Source of the DNA: an uncultured Lachnospiraceae bacterium
GTDB taxonomy: Bacteria > Bacillota_A > Clostridia > Lachnospirales > Lachnospiraceae
Assembly (NCBI GenBank): GCA_910587495.1
Contig: CAJUMT010000023.1
Coordinates: 1 to 23,535, forward strand
Reading direction: 5' to 3'
DNA: 23,535 nucleotides
The notes beneath the pieces are model-generated. The model ran no database searches. It was not told where the DNA came from and saw nothing but the letters and a program-made list of their open reading frames with translations. The position numbers were made by a program, and so were the translations under genes. Shown piece after piece: positions 6,671-14,329 of this stretch. Each line of letters starts with the position of its first letter. Within the stretch, counting starts at the first letter, position 1.

Positions 6671-7630
6671 ATGGACAATAAAAAATTTGCATTTTCCTTT
6701 GTAGGTCTGGTCAGCGCTACTTTGACCAGTTTATTTGCGATCAACAAAACACTTGATAAAATTGCTTCTTCCAAAAATCTTCTTAATACAAAAAACAGAG
6801 AAATCTATCACTGGAGATTCGGTGATATCTCCTATCATGTATCTGGCGAAGGAAAACCGATTCTTCTTATCCATGACTTGAAAGAAGACAGTTCTTCTGT
6901 AGAATGGTCAGGTATTCTTCAAAAATTATCCCGGACAAATACAGTTTATACCATTGATTTGCTTGGCTGCGGCCTGTCAGACAGACCGTTTATTACTTAT
7001 ACAAGCTATATGTATACCCAATTGGTTAATGATTTCATAAGAAATATTATAAAAAAGAAAACAAGCGTTGTCGTAACCGGAAAATCTGTATCTTTCGTAT
7101 TGGGCGCCTGCTATATTAATGAAGACGCTTTTGAAGAATTAATTCTGATCAATCCGGAAAGCGTACACAATCTGAATAAAAAACCATGTAAACGCACCAA
7201 AAGCGCAGAATTAATTTTAAAAAGCAGCATTATTGGTTCTTTTATCTACCACATGATGACTGCCAGAAATATAATAGAAGAAAATTTCGAAAAAAAATAT
7301 TTTTATGACAGTGAAAATATTACAGAGGCGCTGATTGATTATTACTACGAATCCGCCCATCTAGGTGGAAAAAGATCAAAAAATCTTTATCTGAGCCTGG
7401 TAGGAAGATACGGAAATACCAATATCATAGGAACTTTAAAATCCATCAATAAAAATATTCATATTTTAGCCGGTCAGGAGCTTCCCGGTATTGAAGGAAT
7501 CGTTAAAGAATATCAATACTATAATCCTGCCATAGAAGCTGAATATATTAATTATACCAGAAAACTGCCGCAGTTAGAAAAACCGGAAGAAATACTAAAA
7601 TTTATTCATCTTTATTTGTGCAACTCCTGA
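6671..7630 (+). CDS. Alpha/beta-hydrolase-fold protein, catalytic motifs degenerate
   Basis: The 319-aa protein has a hydrophobic N-terminal segment (about 7-24) that may anchor it to the membrane, then an alpha/beta-hydrolase fold: ILLIHD (64-69), VYTIDLLGCGLSDRP (92-106), and a nucleophile-elbow-like TGKSVS (136-141). The expected G-x-S-x-G is GKSVS. The usual oxyanion HG is HD. The usual C-terminal G-H-x-P-x-x-E-x-P is RKLPQLEKP (297-305), with Lys298 where the catalytic His should be. It may have lost hydrolase activity. The start is ATG 6671, with AAGGAG 7 nt upstream; an in-frame TTG at 6629 lies inside element C. It is the only protein gene here running against the replication fork, and converges on rsmG. 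Substrate is unknown. Confidence 0.85.
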   Translation: MDNKKFAFSFVGLVSATLTSLFAINKTLDKIASSKNLLNTKNREIYHWRFGDISYHVSGEGKPILLIHDLKEDSSSVEWSGILQKLSRTNTVYTIDLLGCGLSDRPFITYTSYMYTQLVNDFIRNIIKKKTSVVVTGKSVSFVLGACYINEDAFEELILINPESVHNLNKKPCKRTKSAELILKSSIIGSFIYHMMTARNIIEENFEKKYFYDSENITEALIDYYYESAHLGGKRSKNLYLSLVGRYGNTNIIGTLKSINKNIHILAGQELPGIEGIVKEYQYYNPAIEAEYINYTRKLPQLEKPEEILKFIHLYLCNS

Positions 7631-7636
7631 CAAAAA

Positions 7637-7669
7637 ATCTGCCGCGAAAAGTAATCTCTCGCGGCAGAT
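7637..7669. terminator. Bidirectional terminator between hydrolase gene and rsmG
   Basis: ATCTGCCGCGA (7637-7647) pairs perfectly with TCGCGGCAGAT (7659-7669) around an 11-nt loop. On the minus strand it is followed by TTTTTTG, a good T-tract for ending the rsmG operon. On the plus strand it is followed by CTTTATTTTA, which can end the hydrolase transcript. The convergent genes lie on either side within 10 bp of the stem. Confidence 0.88.
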
Positions 7670-7671
7670 CT

Positions 7672-8394
7672 TTATTTTAAAGGATTTTTTGAAACAGTTC
7701 CCGATTTTCTGGGATATTTTTTAGGACATCCGTTTACTTTTTTTATTCTCACCAAAGACCGATGGATATCCGAATCCGGAAGAAAGAAATTTTTGCATTC
7801 TTCAATTTTTCCTCCTAATTGAAATACTGCAGATTTAGCATCTTTTATCTCCTGCTCCACTTCCCCCGACTTATAAGCTGTAAATTCCCCTCCAAGTTTC
7901 ACATAGGGCAGGCAATATTCGCTTAATACATCCAGTCTTGCCACTGCCCGGGAAACACACAGATCAAACGCTTCTCTGAGTTTTCCGGGTTTAGCATAAT
8001 CTTCTGCTCTTCCATGTATCGCATCAATCCCATTCAATCCAGTTTTGCGGATTACTTCATTTAAAAAATCAATCCGTTTATTAAGAGAATCTAAAAGAAC
8101 AACTCTCAAGTGCGGAAATACAATTTTAAGAGGAACACCGGGAAATCCCGCACCGGTTCCCACATCAATTAAATTATCCACATCCTCTAAATTCTTTATC
8201 CACACAAGAGACAGACTATCCACAAAATGCTTCTGCACCACTTCTTCAAATACTGTAATACCTGTTAAATTCATAAAACGATTCCAGTCTGTCAAAAGCT
8301 CGTAATATTGATAAAGCTGTACTGCCTGTCTTTCACTTACGGTAAGACCAAGGAAAGAAATTTTTTCTTTAATATACGCCGTCTTTTGTTCCAT
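7672..8394 (-). CDS. rsmG: 16S rRNA (guanine-N7)-methyltransferase RsmG
   Basis: SAM-dependent enzyme that makes m7G527 (E. coli numbering) in 16S rRNA. The 240 aa show NLTGIT, HFVDSLSL, the SAM-binding loop IDVGTGAGFPGVPLK, LLDSLNKRIDFL and SRAVA, all typical of GidB/RsmG. The start at 8394 (MEQKTAYIKEK) was chosen over an upstream ATG (8466) that lies inside mnmG; it follows the mnmG stop by 4 nt with an AAAGGA in the mnmG end. It is the last gene of the rpmH operon and ends at a strong bidirectional terminator. Its coding sequence contains three DnaA-box-like 9-mers (8174-8224). Confidence 0.97.
   Translation of the reverse strand: MEQKTAYIKEKISFLGLTVSERQAVQLYQYYELLTDWNRFMNLTGITVFEEVVQKHFVDSLSLVWIKNLEDVDNLIDVGTGAGFPGVPLKIVFPHLRVVLLDSLNKRIDFLNEVIRKTGLNGIDAIHGRAEDYAKPGKLREAFDLCVSRAVARLDVLSEYCLPYVKLGGEFTAYKSGEVEQEIKDAKSAVFQLGGKIEECKNFFLPDSDIHRSLVRIKKVNGCPKKYPRKSGTVSKNPLK
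8174..8224 (+). promoter_or_regulatory. DnaA-box cluster inside rsmG
   Basis: Three 9-mers in the same orientation: TTATCCACA at 8174-8182 (perfect), TTATCCACA at 8196-8204 (perfect) and CTATCCACA at 8216-8224 (one mismatch). Starts are 22 and 20 bp apart, about two helical turns. The boxes fall on different codon frames (V-D-N, V-W-I-K, V-D-S), so one repeated amino-acid motif does not explain all three. Binding by DnaA is inferred only from the sequence. Confidence 0.6.
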
Positions 8395-8398
8395 TTGA

Positions 8399-10285
8399 TT
8401 ATTTCCTTTCCCGATGTTTCTGTTCCAAATATACAAGCAATACAGAAATATCCGCCGGAGAAACACCGGAAATACGAGAAGCCTGTCCGATTGAAACAGG
8501 ACTATAAAGTTTTAATTTTTGTACAGCTTCAATCCTAAGACTGGCTATTTGATCATAATCTATATTTTCCGGTATCTTTTTTTCTTCTAATTTTTTAAAC
8601 TGTTCTACCTGCTTTTGCTGTCTTTTAATATAACCGTCATATTTAATATCAATCTCCGCCTGCTCCGTAACAGATTGCGGAAGATCCGGCCTGTCAGGAT
8701 CAATTGCAACAAGATATTCATATTTCATTTCTGGTCTTCTTAAAATTTCCGCCAAAGAAGCTGCTGTTTTTAAAGGGGAACTCCCATAAGTATGCAAAAA
8801 TTTCTGCACCTCGCCCGAAGCGCCCACCATCGTATGTTCCAGACGATCTTTTTCTTTCTGGATCTGTTCCATTTTCTCAAGAAGAGCCTCATAACGCTCT
8901 TTGGATATAAGTCCGACTTTATATCCTATGGGCGTCAGCCTTTGATCTGCATTATCCTGTCTTAAAAGCAATCTGTATTCTGCGCGGGAAGTCATCATGC
9001 GGTATGGTTCATGATTTTCTTTTGTTACCAAATCGTCAATCAGAACTCCTATATATCCTTGGGAACGGTCAATCACAATCGGCTCTTCTCCCCTTATTTT
9101 CCTGGCAGCATTAATCCCGGCTACAAGTCCCTGGGCCGCTGCCTCTTCATAACCAGAGCTCCCGTTAAATTGTCCTCCGCTGAACAATCCGCGGACAGAC
9201 TTAAATTCTAATGTTGGATAAAGCTGTTGAGGATTAATACAATCATATTCAATAGCATAGGCGTTCCGTACAATCTTCGCATTCTCCAATCCCGGAACTG
9301 AATGATACATATCATGCTGCACATCTTCAGGCAGAGAACTGGACATTCCACCCACATACATTTCATTCGTGTGGAGGCCTTCTGGTTCTATAAATACCTG
9401 ATGTCTCTTCTTATCCGAAAATTTCACCACTTTATCTTCAATAGACGGACAATATCTGGGACCTGTACCTTCAATCGCACCGGAATACAAAGGAGAGCGG
9501 TCTAAATTTGAACGAATAATTTTATGGGTTTTTTCATTGGTGTAAGTAAGCCAACAGGATGCCTGATCAATCTGTACATCCTCCGGGTCTGTGGTAAAAG
9601 AAAAAGGAACTACCTTTTTATCTCCAAACTGTTCTTCCATCTTACTGAAATCAATAGATCTTCTATCGATCCTGGCAGGTGTTCCGGTTTTAAAGCGATA
9701 CATTTCGATCCCAAGTTTTTTCAGTGAATCTGTCAAATAATCCGCGGATTTTAATCCATTGGGGCCTGTATGAACACTCACATCCCCATAGATACATCTG
9801 GCTTTCAGGTAGGTACCTGTACACAGAATCACTGCTTTCGCATGATAAACGGCGCCGGAATATAGACGAATGCCTGTAACTTGTCCGTTTTCTGCCAGAA
9901 TATCAGTTACTTCTGCCTGAACAATCTGTAAATGATCCGTATTTTCCAACACTTTACGCATGGCACGTCCATATTCTGCTTTATCCGCCTGAGCGCGAAG
10001 AGAATGTACGGCCGGGCCTTTAGATATATTTAACATCTTGGATTGAATAAAGGTCCGATCAATCACTTTCCCCATCTCTCCGCCTAAAGCATCCACTTCT
10101 CTTACCAAATGTCCTTTGGAACTTCCTCCTATATTTGGATTACAAGGCATCAGAGCTATACTGTCCACACTGACGGTGAATATTACAGTTTCCATTCCAA
10201 GCCTGGCACAGGCCAGAGCTGCTTCACAACCCGCATGACCGGCTCCCACTACCACCGCATCCACATATTCTTCTACAAACGGCAT
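8399..10285 (-). CDS. mnmG: tRNA uridine-34 cmnm5 modification enzyme MnmG (GidA)
   Basis: FAD-dependent partner of MnmE; together they install carboxymethylaminomethyl at U34 of tRNAs reading split codon boxes. The 628 aa have the dinucleotide-binding motif VVVGAGHAGCEAA (12-24), the GPRYCPSIEDKVVKF signature, and GGQFNGSSGYEEAAAQG, the second family signature. The C-terminal helical domain that contacts MnmE and tRNA is complete (YDGYIKRQ...). The ATG at 10285 has AAGGAG 7 nt upstream and follows mnmE by 11 nt. Length is normal for the family. Confidence 0.98.
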   Translation of the reverse strand: MPFVEEYVDAVVVGAGHAGCEAALACARLGMETVIFTVSVDSIALMPCNPNIGGSSKGHLVREVDALGGEMGKVIDRTFIQSKMLNISKGPAVHSLRAQADKAEYGRAMRKVLENTDHLQIVQAEVTDILAENGQVTGIRLYSGAVYHAKAVILCTGTYLKARCIYGDVSVHTGPNGLKSADYLTDSLKKLGIEMYRFKTGTPARIDRRSIDFSKMEEQFGDKKVVPFSFTTDPEDVQIDQASCWLTYTNEKTHKIIRSNLDRSPLYSGAIEGTGPRYCPSIEDKVVKFSDKKRHQVFIEPEGLHTNEMYVGGMSSSLPEDVQHDMYHSVPGLENAKIVRNAYAIEYDCINPQQLYPTLEFKSVRGLFSGGQFNGSSGYEEAAAQGLVAGINAARKIRGEEPIVIDRSQGYIGVLIDDLVTKENHEPYRMMTSRAEYRLLLRQDNADQRLTPIGYKVGLISKERYEALLEKMEQIQKEKDRLEHTMVGASGEVQKFLHTYGSSPLKTAASLAEILRRPEMKYEYLVAIDPDRPDLPQSVTEQAEIDIKYDGYIKRQQKQVEQFKKLEEKKIPENIDYDQIASLRIEAVQKLKLYSPVSIGQASRISGVSPADISVLLVYLEQKHRERK

Positions 10286-10296
10286 CTTATGTCTCC

Positions 10297-11676
10297 TTAT
10301 TTACCCATACAAAATTTGCTGAAAATCTCATTAACCAGATCATCTGAAAGTGATTCGCCCAAAATATTTCCTAAAAATTCATAAGCATCCAAAAGATCAA
10401 TGGAATAAAAATCCTCCGGCATGCCAAGCATAATACTTTCACGGACTTTTTTAAGACTTTCTTCGGCTGATTCCATGGCTGTCCGGTGACGAATATTTGT
10501 CAGGTATACTTCATCATTATAAGAAAGATTTCCCTCTTGAAACATTTCTTCTAGAAGATCGGCAAAGCTGTCCATTCCGGTCTCTTCTTTCGCGGATATA
10601 GAAACCACACATGCAGACAGCTTTTCTCTTACCATTTCTTCTGTAGTCACAGATACAAGATCTGTCTTATTCAGCAGAACGATCACTTTCCTGCCTTTTA
10701 ATAAGGAAATGATCTTTTCATCATTTTCATCCAAAACAGTAGAACTGTCAACTACATACAAGATTAGATCCGCATCTTTTACGTTTTCTTTGGCTTTGTC
10801 TACTCCCATGCGCTCTACGATATCTTCTGTATCCCTGATTCCGGCTGTATCCGCAATATTAAGACTCAACCCACGGATCTGGATCTGTTCTTCCAATGTA
10901 TCTCTTGTAGTACCTGCAATATCCGTAACAATAGCACGATCCTCTCCCACCAGCATATTTAAAAGAGAAGATTTGCCTGCATTGGGTTTTCCTACGATCA
11001 CAGTTCTGATTCCTTCTCTAAGTATCCTCCCCTGTGCAAAGTTTATCAACAGTTTTTCCATGTTTTTCAACAAGTTATCCACTTTATCCCCAAGCCTTTG
11101 TGGATAACCTTCCATACTGATGTGTTCAGGATCATCCAAAGCAGATTCAATAAAAGCAATTTCATAAAGGATCTCTTCCCGCATTTCCTTTATTAAGGAA
11201 AGAACAGAACCCTTTAACTGACGCACGGAACTTTTCAGCGCATATTCATTCTTCGCCTGAATCACATCTGCCACAGCTTCCGCCTGAGAAAGATCAATCC
11301 TCCCATTTAAAAAAGCTCTTTTAGTAAATTCTCCCGGCTCTGCAGGCCTGGCACCCTTTTGAATAACCAGTTTAAGGATTTTTTTCATGACCAGCACACC
11401 GCCATGGCAGTCAATTTCCACCGTATCCTCCGCCGTATAACTGTGAGGTCCGCGCATTAAAAGAACAATAACTTCATCTAATATATCCTCTCCGTCTACG
11501 ATCGTCCCATAATGAACCGTATAAGTATCCTGGTTCTTTAAAATTTTGCCTTTTTTTGCAGGGCAGAAAATCTGATCCGCAATTTCAAAAGCTTCCTCTC
11601 CGCTGATTCTTATGATACCTATCCCTGAACAGTTCATACCTGTAGCGACTGCCGCAATTGTATCACTTTTTACCAT
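10297..11676 (-). CDS. mnmE: tRNA modification GTPase MnmE (TrmE)
   Basis: K+-dependent GTPase acting with MnmG on U34 of tRNA. The 459 aa have an N-terminal tetrahydrofolate-binding domain (1-118), helical domain halves, and an inserted G domain with GKPNAGKSS (229-237), TTRDT (256-260), DTAGIRDTED (276-285) and NKTD. The C-terminus is FCMGK, retaining the conserved Cys-x-Gly-Lys. The start at 11676 has AGGAG 7 nt upstream. A terminator-like hairpin separates it from jag by 32 bp. Codons for residues 190-212, in the less conserved helical region, contain a cluster of DnaA-box-like sites. Confidence 0.98.
   Translation of the reverse strand: MVKSDTIAAVATGMNCSGIGIIRISGEEAFEIADQIFCPAKKGKILKNQDTYTVHYGTIVDGEDILDEVIVLLMRGPHSYTAEDTVEIDCHGGVLVMKKILKLVIQKGARPAEPGEFTKRAFLNGRIDLSQAEAVADVIQAKNEYALKSSVRQLKGSVLSLIKEMREEILYEIAFIESALDDPEHISMEGYPQRLGDKVDNLLKNMEKLLINFAQGRILREGIRTVIVGKPNAGKSSLLNMLVGEDRAIVTDIAGTTRDTLEEQIQIRGLSLNIADTAGIRDTEDIVERMGVDKAKENVKDADLILYVVDSSTVLDENDEKIISLLKGRKVIVLLNKTDLVSVTTEEMVREKLSACVVSISAKEETGMDSFADLLEEMFQEGNLSYNDEVYLTNIRHRTAMESAEESLKKVRESIMLGMPEDFYSIDLLDAYEFLGNILGESLSDDLVNEIFSKFCMGK
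11043..11107. promoter_or_regulatory. DnaA-box cluster inside mnmE
   Basis: On the plus strand: TTATCAACA (11043-11051), TTATCCACT (11075-11083) and TTATCCCCA (11084-11092), each one mismatch from TTATCCACA, then TGTGGATAA (11099-11107), a perfect box in reverse. A weaker TTTTCAACA lies at 11064-11072. Four near-consensus boxes in 65 bp is a density like that of oriC itself. The boxes are in several codon frames (G-Y-P-Q, L-G-D-K, K-V-D-N, L-L-I-N). A DnaA-binding role is inferred. Confidence 0.6.
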
Positions 11677-11702
11677 ACTTTTACTCCTGTAAAAGGAAAA
11701 GA

Positions 11703-11720
11703 GGACGCTTATTCGCGTCC
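11703..11720 (-). terminator. Terminator/attenuator hairpin at the end of jag
   Basis: On the minus strand GGACGC (11720-11715), a GAATAA loop and GCGTCC (11708-11703) form a 6-bp GC-rich hairpin followed by TCTTTTCCTTTT. The jag stop codon TAA lies in the loop. Because ribosomes terminating there would melt the stem, it could couple jag translation to read-through into mnmE. Confidence 0.6.
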
Positions 11721-12425
11721 CCCTTCTTTTTTATTATTATTTCTGCGATAATTTTTATTACCATAACGGCGACGGCGATTGTTGTTATCCCGCACACGGA
11801 CACCTTCTTTTAAAGTAACAACCACACGGCGGAAAGGCTCGTCTCCTTCACTGTGCGTTTCAACATTGTGGTCTGACTGAAGCGCCGAATGAATTACCCT
11901 TCTCTCATAAGGATTCATAGGCTCCAAGACCACCGCCCTGCCGGTTTTTTTGACTTTAAACGCAATGTTTTTTGCCAGATTCTCCAGTGTATCCTTTCTT
12001 CGCTGACGGTAATTTTCGGTATCTACTTTTACACGAAGATACTCTTCCTCGCCTTTGTTTACCACCAGGCTGACAAGATATTGCAAAGAATCCAACGTCT
12101 GCCCTCTCTTACCAATCAGGATTCCCATATCTTCTCCAGAAAGATCAATATTCATAACCTTTTCATCCTGATTTTCAGATATATTCATACTTACCTGAAC
12201 CTGCATTGCTTCAAATACTTTATTAAGAAAATCTTCGGCTTTTTCTCTTGGATCTAAAACCTTACGGGCACGAATTTTTGCAGGTTTACTGCCGATCCCA
12301 AGAAAACCGCTGCTTCCTTTGTCTATTACTTCATACTCCAACTTGTCTGAAGTAGTCTCAAGCTTAATTGCAGCCGCTATTATGGCATCTTCTACCGTCT
12401 TACCGGTAAATTCACTATACTCCAT
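11709..12425 (-). CDS. jag: RNA-binding protein Jag / KhpB (EloR)
   Basis: Cytosolic RNA-binding protein; in Firmicutes KhpB/EloR works with KhpA and influences cell elongation and sRNA/mRNA fate. The 238 aa contain the Jag-N domain (about 4-52, with KGSSGFLGIGSKPAKI), a KH domain with GKRGQT at 105-110 and an R3H domain (about 148-208, with NPYERRVIHSAL). The C-terminal tail is strongly basic and Asn/Arg-rich (about 211-238). The ATG at 12425 follows yidC by 14 nt with AAGGGGG upstream. The family neighbour yidC is typical. Confidence 0.96.
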   Translation of the reverse strand: MEYSEFTGKTVEDAIIAAAIKLETTSDKLEYEVIDKGSSGFLGIGSKPAKIRARKVLDPREKAEDFLNKVFEAMQVQVSMNISENQDEKVMNIDLSGEDMGILIGKRGQTLDSLQYLVSLVVNKGEEEYLRVKVDTENYRQRRKDTLENLAKNIAFKVKKTGRAVVLEPMNPYERRVIHSALQSDHNVETHSEGDEPFRRVVVTLKEGVRVRDNNNRRRRYGNKNYRRNNNKKEGGRE

Positions 12426-12439
12426 TACGAGTTTCCCCC

Positions 12440-13717
12440 TTACTTTTTATTTCTTTCGTTATACTTGGCTACCATTGCCGCTTTGGACGCAAGACTTCCC
12501 TGTTTATCCGAATTTTTATAGTAATTTGTAGAAGCCTCCATCGCCGCTATCCTTTCTTCCTCTGTCATAGCCTTTTTCTTCTTACTGTTATCAATCGCTT
12601 TTACATTCGTCCTTGCTATATCTGTAATCTTCTGGGGCGGAAGTCCTTTTTTCTCACGAATCCGGTTATTTTTTTCCATATTCTTTTTGACAAGCTCATC
12701 CAGATCCAGCCTGTCCATATATTTATTGATCACCCATTGCTGAATACCACGAACAACCGCGCCCGCAATCCAGTAAAGACCCATACCTGCCGGCAGCGTA
12801 AGACAAAACCATGCGGACATCAGAGGCATAAACATATTCATGGACTTCATAGTAGCGTTCATGGTATCATTGGCGTTATTATCCGATGCGGCCGGCTGAG
12901 GCATCATTTTTACGTTCAGCCACTGGGTAAACCAAGCTAAAAACGGCACCAGAATCGCTCCCACCAACATCAAATAAGCGCCTCCCGCAATAGCGGATTT
13001 AGCTGTATTCCAGGGAGAATTGGCCAGATTGATACCAAAATTATTCATATGGCTGATGGAATTTTGCGTTGTGACAATCAGGCTCTCCATCTGCGGAAAT
13101 TCGTCAATCAACATCTGCCAGGTAGCAGTACCGGATTCCTGCAGTTTATATAATACATCTATAATTGTATTAACCTGTGTAAAATCTTTTCCTTCAATAT
13201 ACATCCTGCCGCTCTTGCTTAATTCCATCATAAAATCAGAGCCGCCCGGAGCCGCCATGATCTTTCCGGCAAGTTCGGTAAATACTTCTTTTACGCCGCC
13301 TACATATGCCGGTACATTGATAATCACCCGGTATAAAGCCAGCAGAATCGGAAACTGAATCAAAAGCTGAAGACAGCTTCCTGTCGGCGAAACGCCGTAT
13401 TTTGCATAGACAGCCTGCTGCTCCTCATTCATGGCCATCATGGCCTCATTATCTTTTCTTTTCGCGTATTTTTTCCGGATCGCTTCCAGCTCAGGATTCA
13501 TTTTTGCAGATAATTTGGAAAATTTCTGCTGCTTAATGGTCAACGGAAGCATCAGAAGATAGATGATCACTGTAAATAATATAATACAAATACCAATATT
13601 TTGTACACCAAATACACTGTTTAAAAAATTAAACAGCGCATTCATAATCCATCCTAAGATCCTTGCCACATCTCCGATGATAAATCCGTTATTCTGCGTT
13701 AATAAAATACCTGCCAA
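12440..13717 (-). CDS. yidC: Membrane protein insertase YidC/Oxa1
   Basis: Inserts membrane proteins alone or with SecYEG. The 425 aa have an amphipathic N-terminal helix (about 14-37), then core helices at about 41-61, 114-134, 243-267, 294-312 and 314-332, and a Lys/Arg-rich tail (340-425) that may bind ribosomes. No lipobox cysteine or cleavable signal is seen. Two features stand out. The groove arginine of the first core helix (E. coli Arg366, B. subtilis SpoIIIJ Arg73) aligns with Tyr53, while Arg130 appears in the second core helix (ALYRVI). The external loop 135-242 is about 80 residues longer than in E. coli. The start is TTG at 13717, with AAGGAGG 6 nt upstream. Confidence 0.95.
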   Translation of the reverse strand: MAGILLTQNNGFIIGDVARILGWIMNALFNFLNSVFGVQNIGICIILFTVIIYLLMLPLTIKQQKFSKLSAKMNPELEAIRKKYAKRKDNEAMMAMNEEQQAVYAKYGVSPTGSCLQLLIQFPILLALYRVIINVPAYVGGVKEVFTELAGKIMAAPGGSDFMMELSKSGRMYIEGKDFTQVNTIIDVLYKLQESGTATWQMLIDEFPQMESLIVTTQNSISHMNNFGINLANSPWNTAKSAIAGGAYLMLVGAILVPFLAWFTQWLNVKMMPQPAASDNNANDTMNATMKSMNMFMPLMSAWFCLTLPAGMGLYWIAGAVVRGIQQWVINKYMDRLDLDELVKKNMEKNNRIREKKGLPPQKITDIARTNVKAIDNSKKKKAMTEEERIAAMEASTNYYKNSDKQGSLASKAAMVAKYNERNKK

Positions 13718-13734
13718 AGTAAACCTCCTTCGAT

Positions 13735-13944
13735 CTATGGAACCGGATCATATCCACCTTTTGAAAAGGGATTGCACCTTAAAATTCTCCATAGTGCAAG
13801 CAGACCGCCCTTGACCGCTCCATATTTACTTACTGCTTCCAGGCCGTACTGGGAACAACTGGGATAATAAGGGCATTTCGTGTTTTTTAACGGTGACAAA
13901 TATTTCTGATAAAATTTTATCAGGCAAATAAAAAACTTTTTCAT
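13735..13944 (-). CDS. yidD: Membrane protein insertion efficiency factor YidD
   Basis: Small inner-face membrane-associated protein that assists YidC-dependent insertion. The 69 aa have an amphipathic N-terminus (KKFFICLIKFYQKYLSP) and the family motif CPYYPSCSQYGLEAVSKYG with both cysteines, then GGLLALWRILRCNPFSKGGYDPVP. It starts 1 nt after the rnpA stop codon (translationally coupled) and ends 17 bp before yidC. Length and motifs are typical. Confidence 0.96.
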   Translation of the reverse strand: MKKFFICLIKFYQKYLSPLKNTKCPYYPSCSQYGLEAVSKYGAVKGGLLALWRILRCNPFSKGGYDPVP

Positions 13945-13945
13945 A

Positions 13946-14281
13946 TTACTCTACGATTCTGTGAAGTTTTCCCAAATGAAGCAGCGCACTTTCAATCTCC
14001 TGGCAGGTTTTATCCTTTGCGCCCTTCCTTGCAATCACTACCATATCCAAACCACTATTGAACATATACTCTCTAAGCCTGTAGCTTTCTCTGATCAAAC
14101 GTGTGATCCTGTGCCTGACAACGCTGTTACCCACTTTTTTGCTGACTGAGATTCCCAGACGATTCTGCTCTGTATGATTTTCAAGCACATACAAGACGAG
14201 ACAACGGTTCGCGTACGAACTTCCCTCCTTGTATACTCTCTGGAAATCAGTATTATTTTTCAGAGACTCTGAAAATTTCAT
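13946..14281 (-). CDS. rnpA: Ribonuclease P protein component
   Basis: Protein subunit of RNase P, which trims tRNA 5' leaders together with the catalytic RNA. The 111 aa show the leader-binding cleft residues (FQRVYKEG) and GISVSKKVGNSVVRHRITRLIRES. The usual RNR motif is R-H-R here, with Thr following where Lys is common; I believe related clostridia share this, but cannot verify it. The ATG at 14281 has AAGGAG 5 nt upstream. It lies between rpmH and yidD as in most bacteria. Confidence 0.96.
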   Translation of the reverse strand: MKFSESLKNNTDFQRVYKEGSSYANRCLVLYVLENHTEQNRLGISVSKKVGNSVVRHRITRLIRESYRLREYMFNSGLDMVVIARKGAKDKTCQEIESALLHLGKLHRIVE

Positions 14282-14311
14282 GGATTCTCCTTATAAAATA
14301 ATAGAAGAAAA

Positions 14312-14329
14312 GGCCACATACTTGCGGCC
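14312..14329 (-). terminator. Attenuator-like hairpin between rpmH and rnpA
   Basis: On the minus strand GGCCGC (14329-14324), a 6-nt loop and GTGGCC (14317-14312) pair over six positions including one G-U. The stem starts at the last base of the rpmH stop codon and is followed by TTTTCTTCTATTATTTT. It probably terminates part of the transcription, letting rpmH mRNA exceed rnpA mRNA. Confidence 0.55.
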
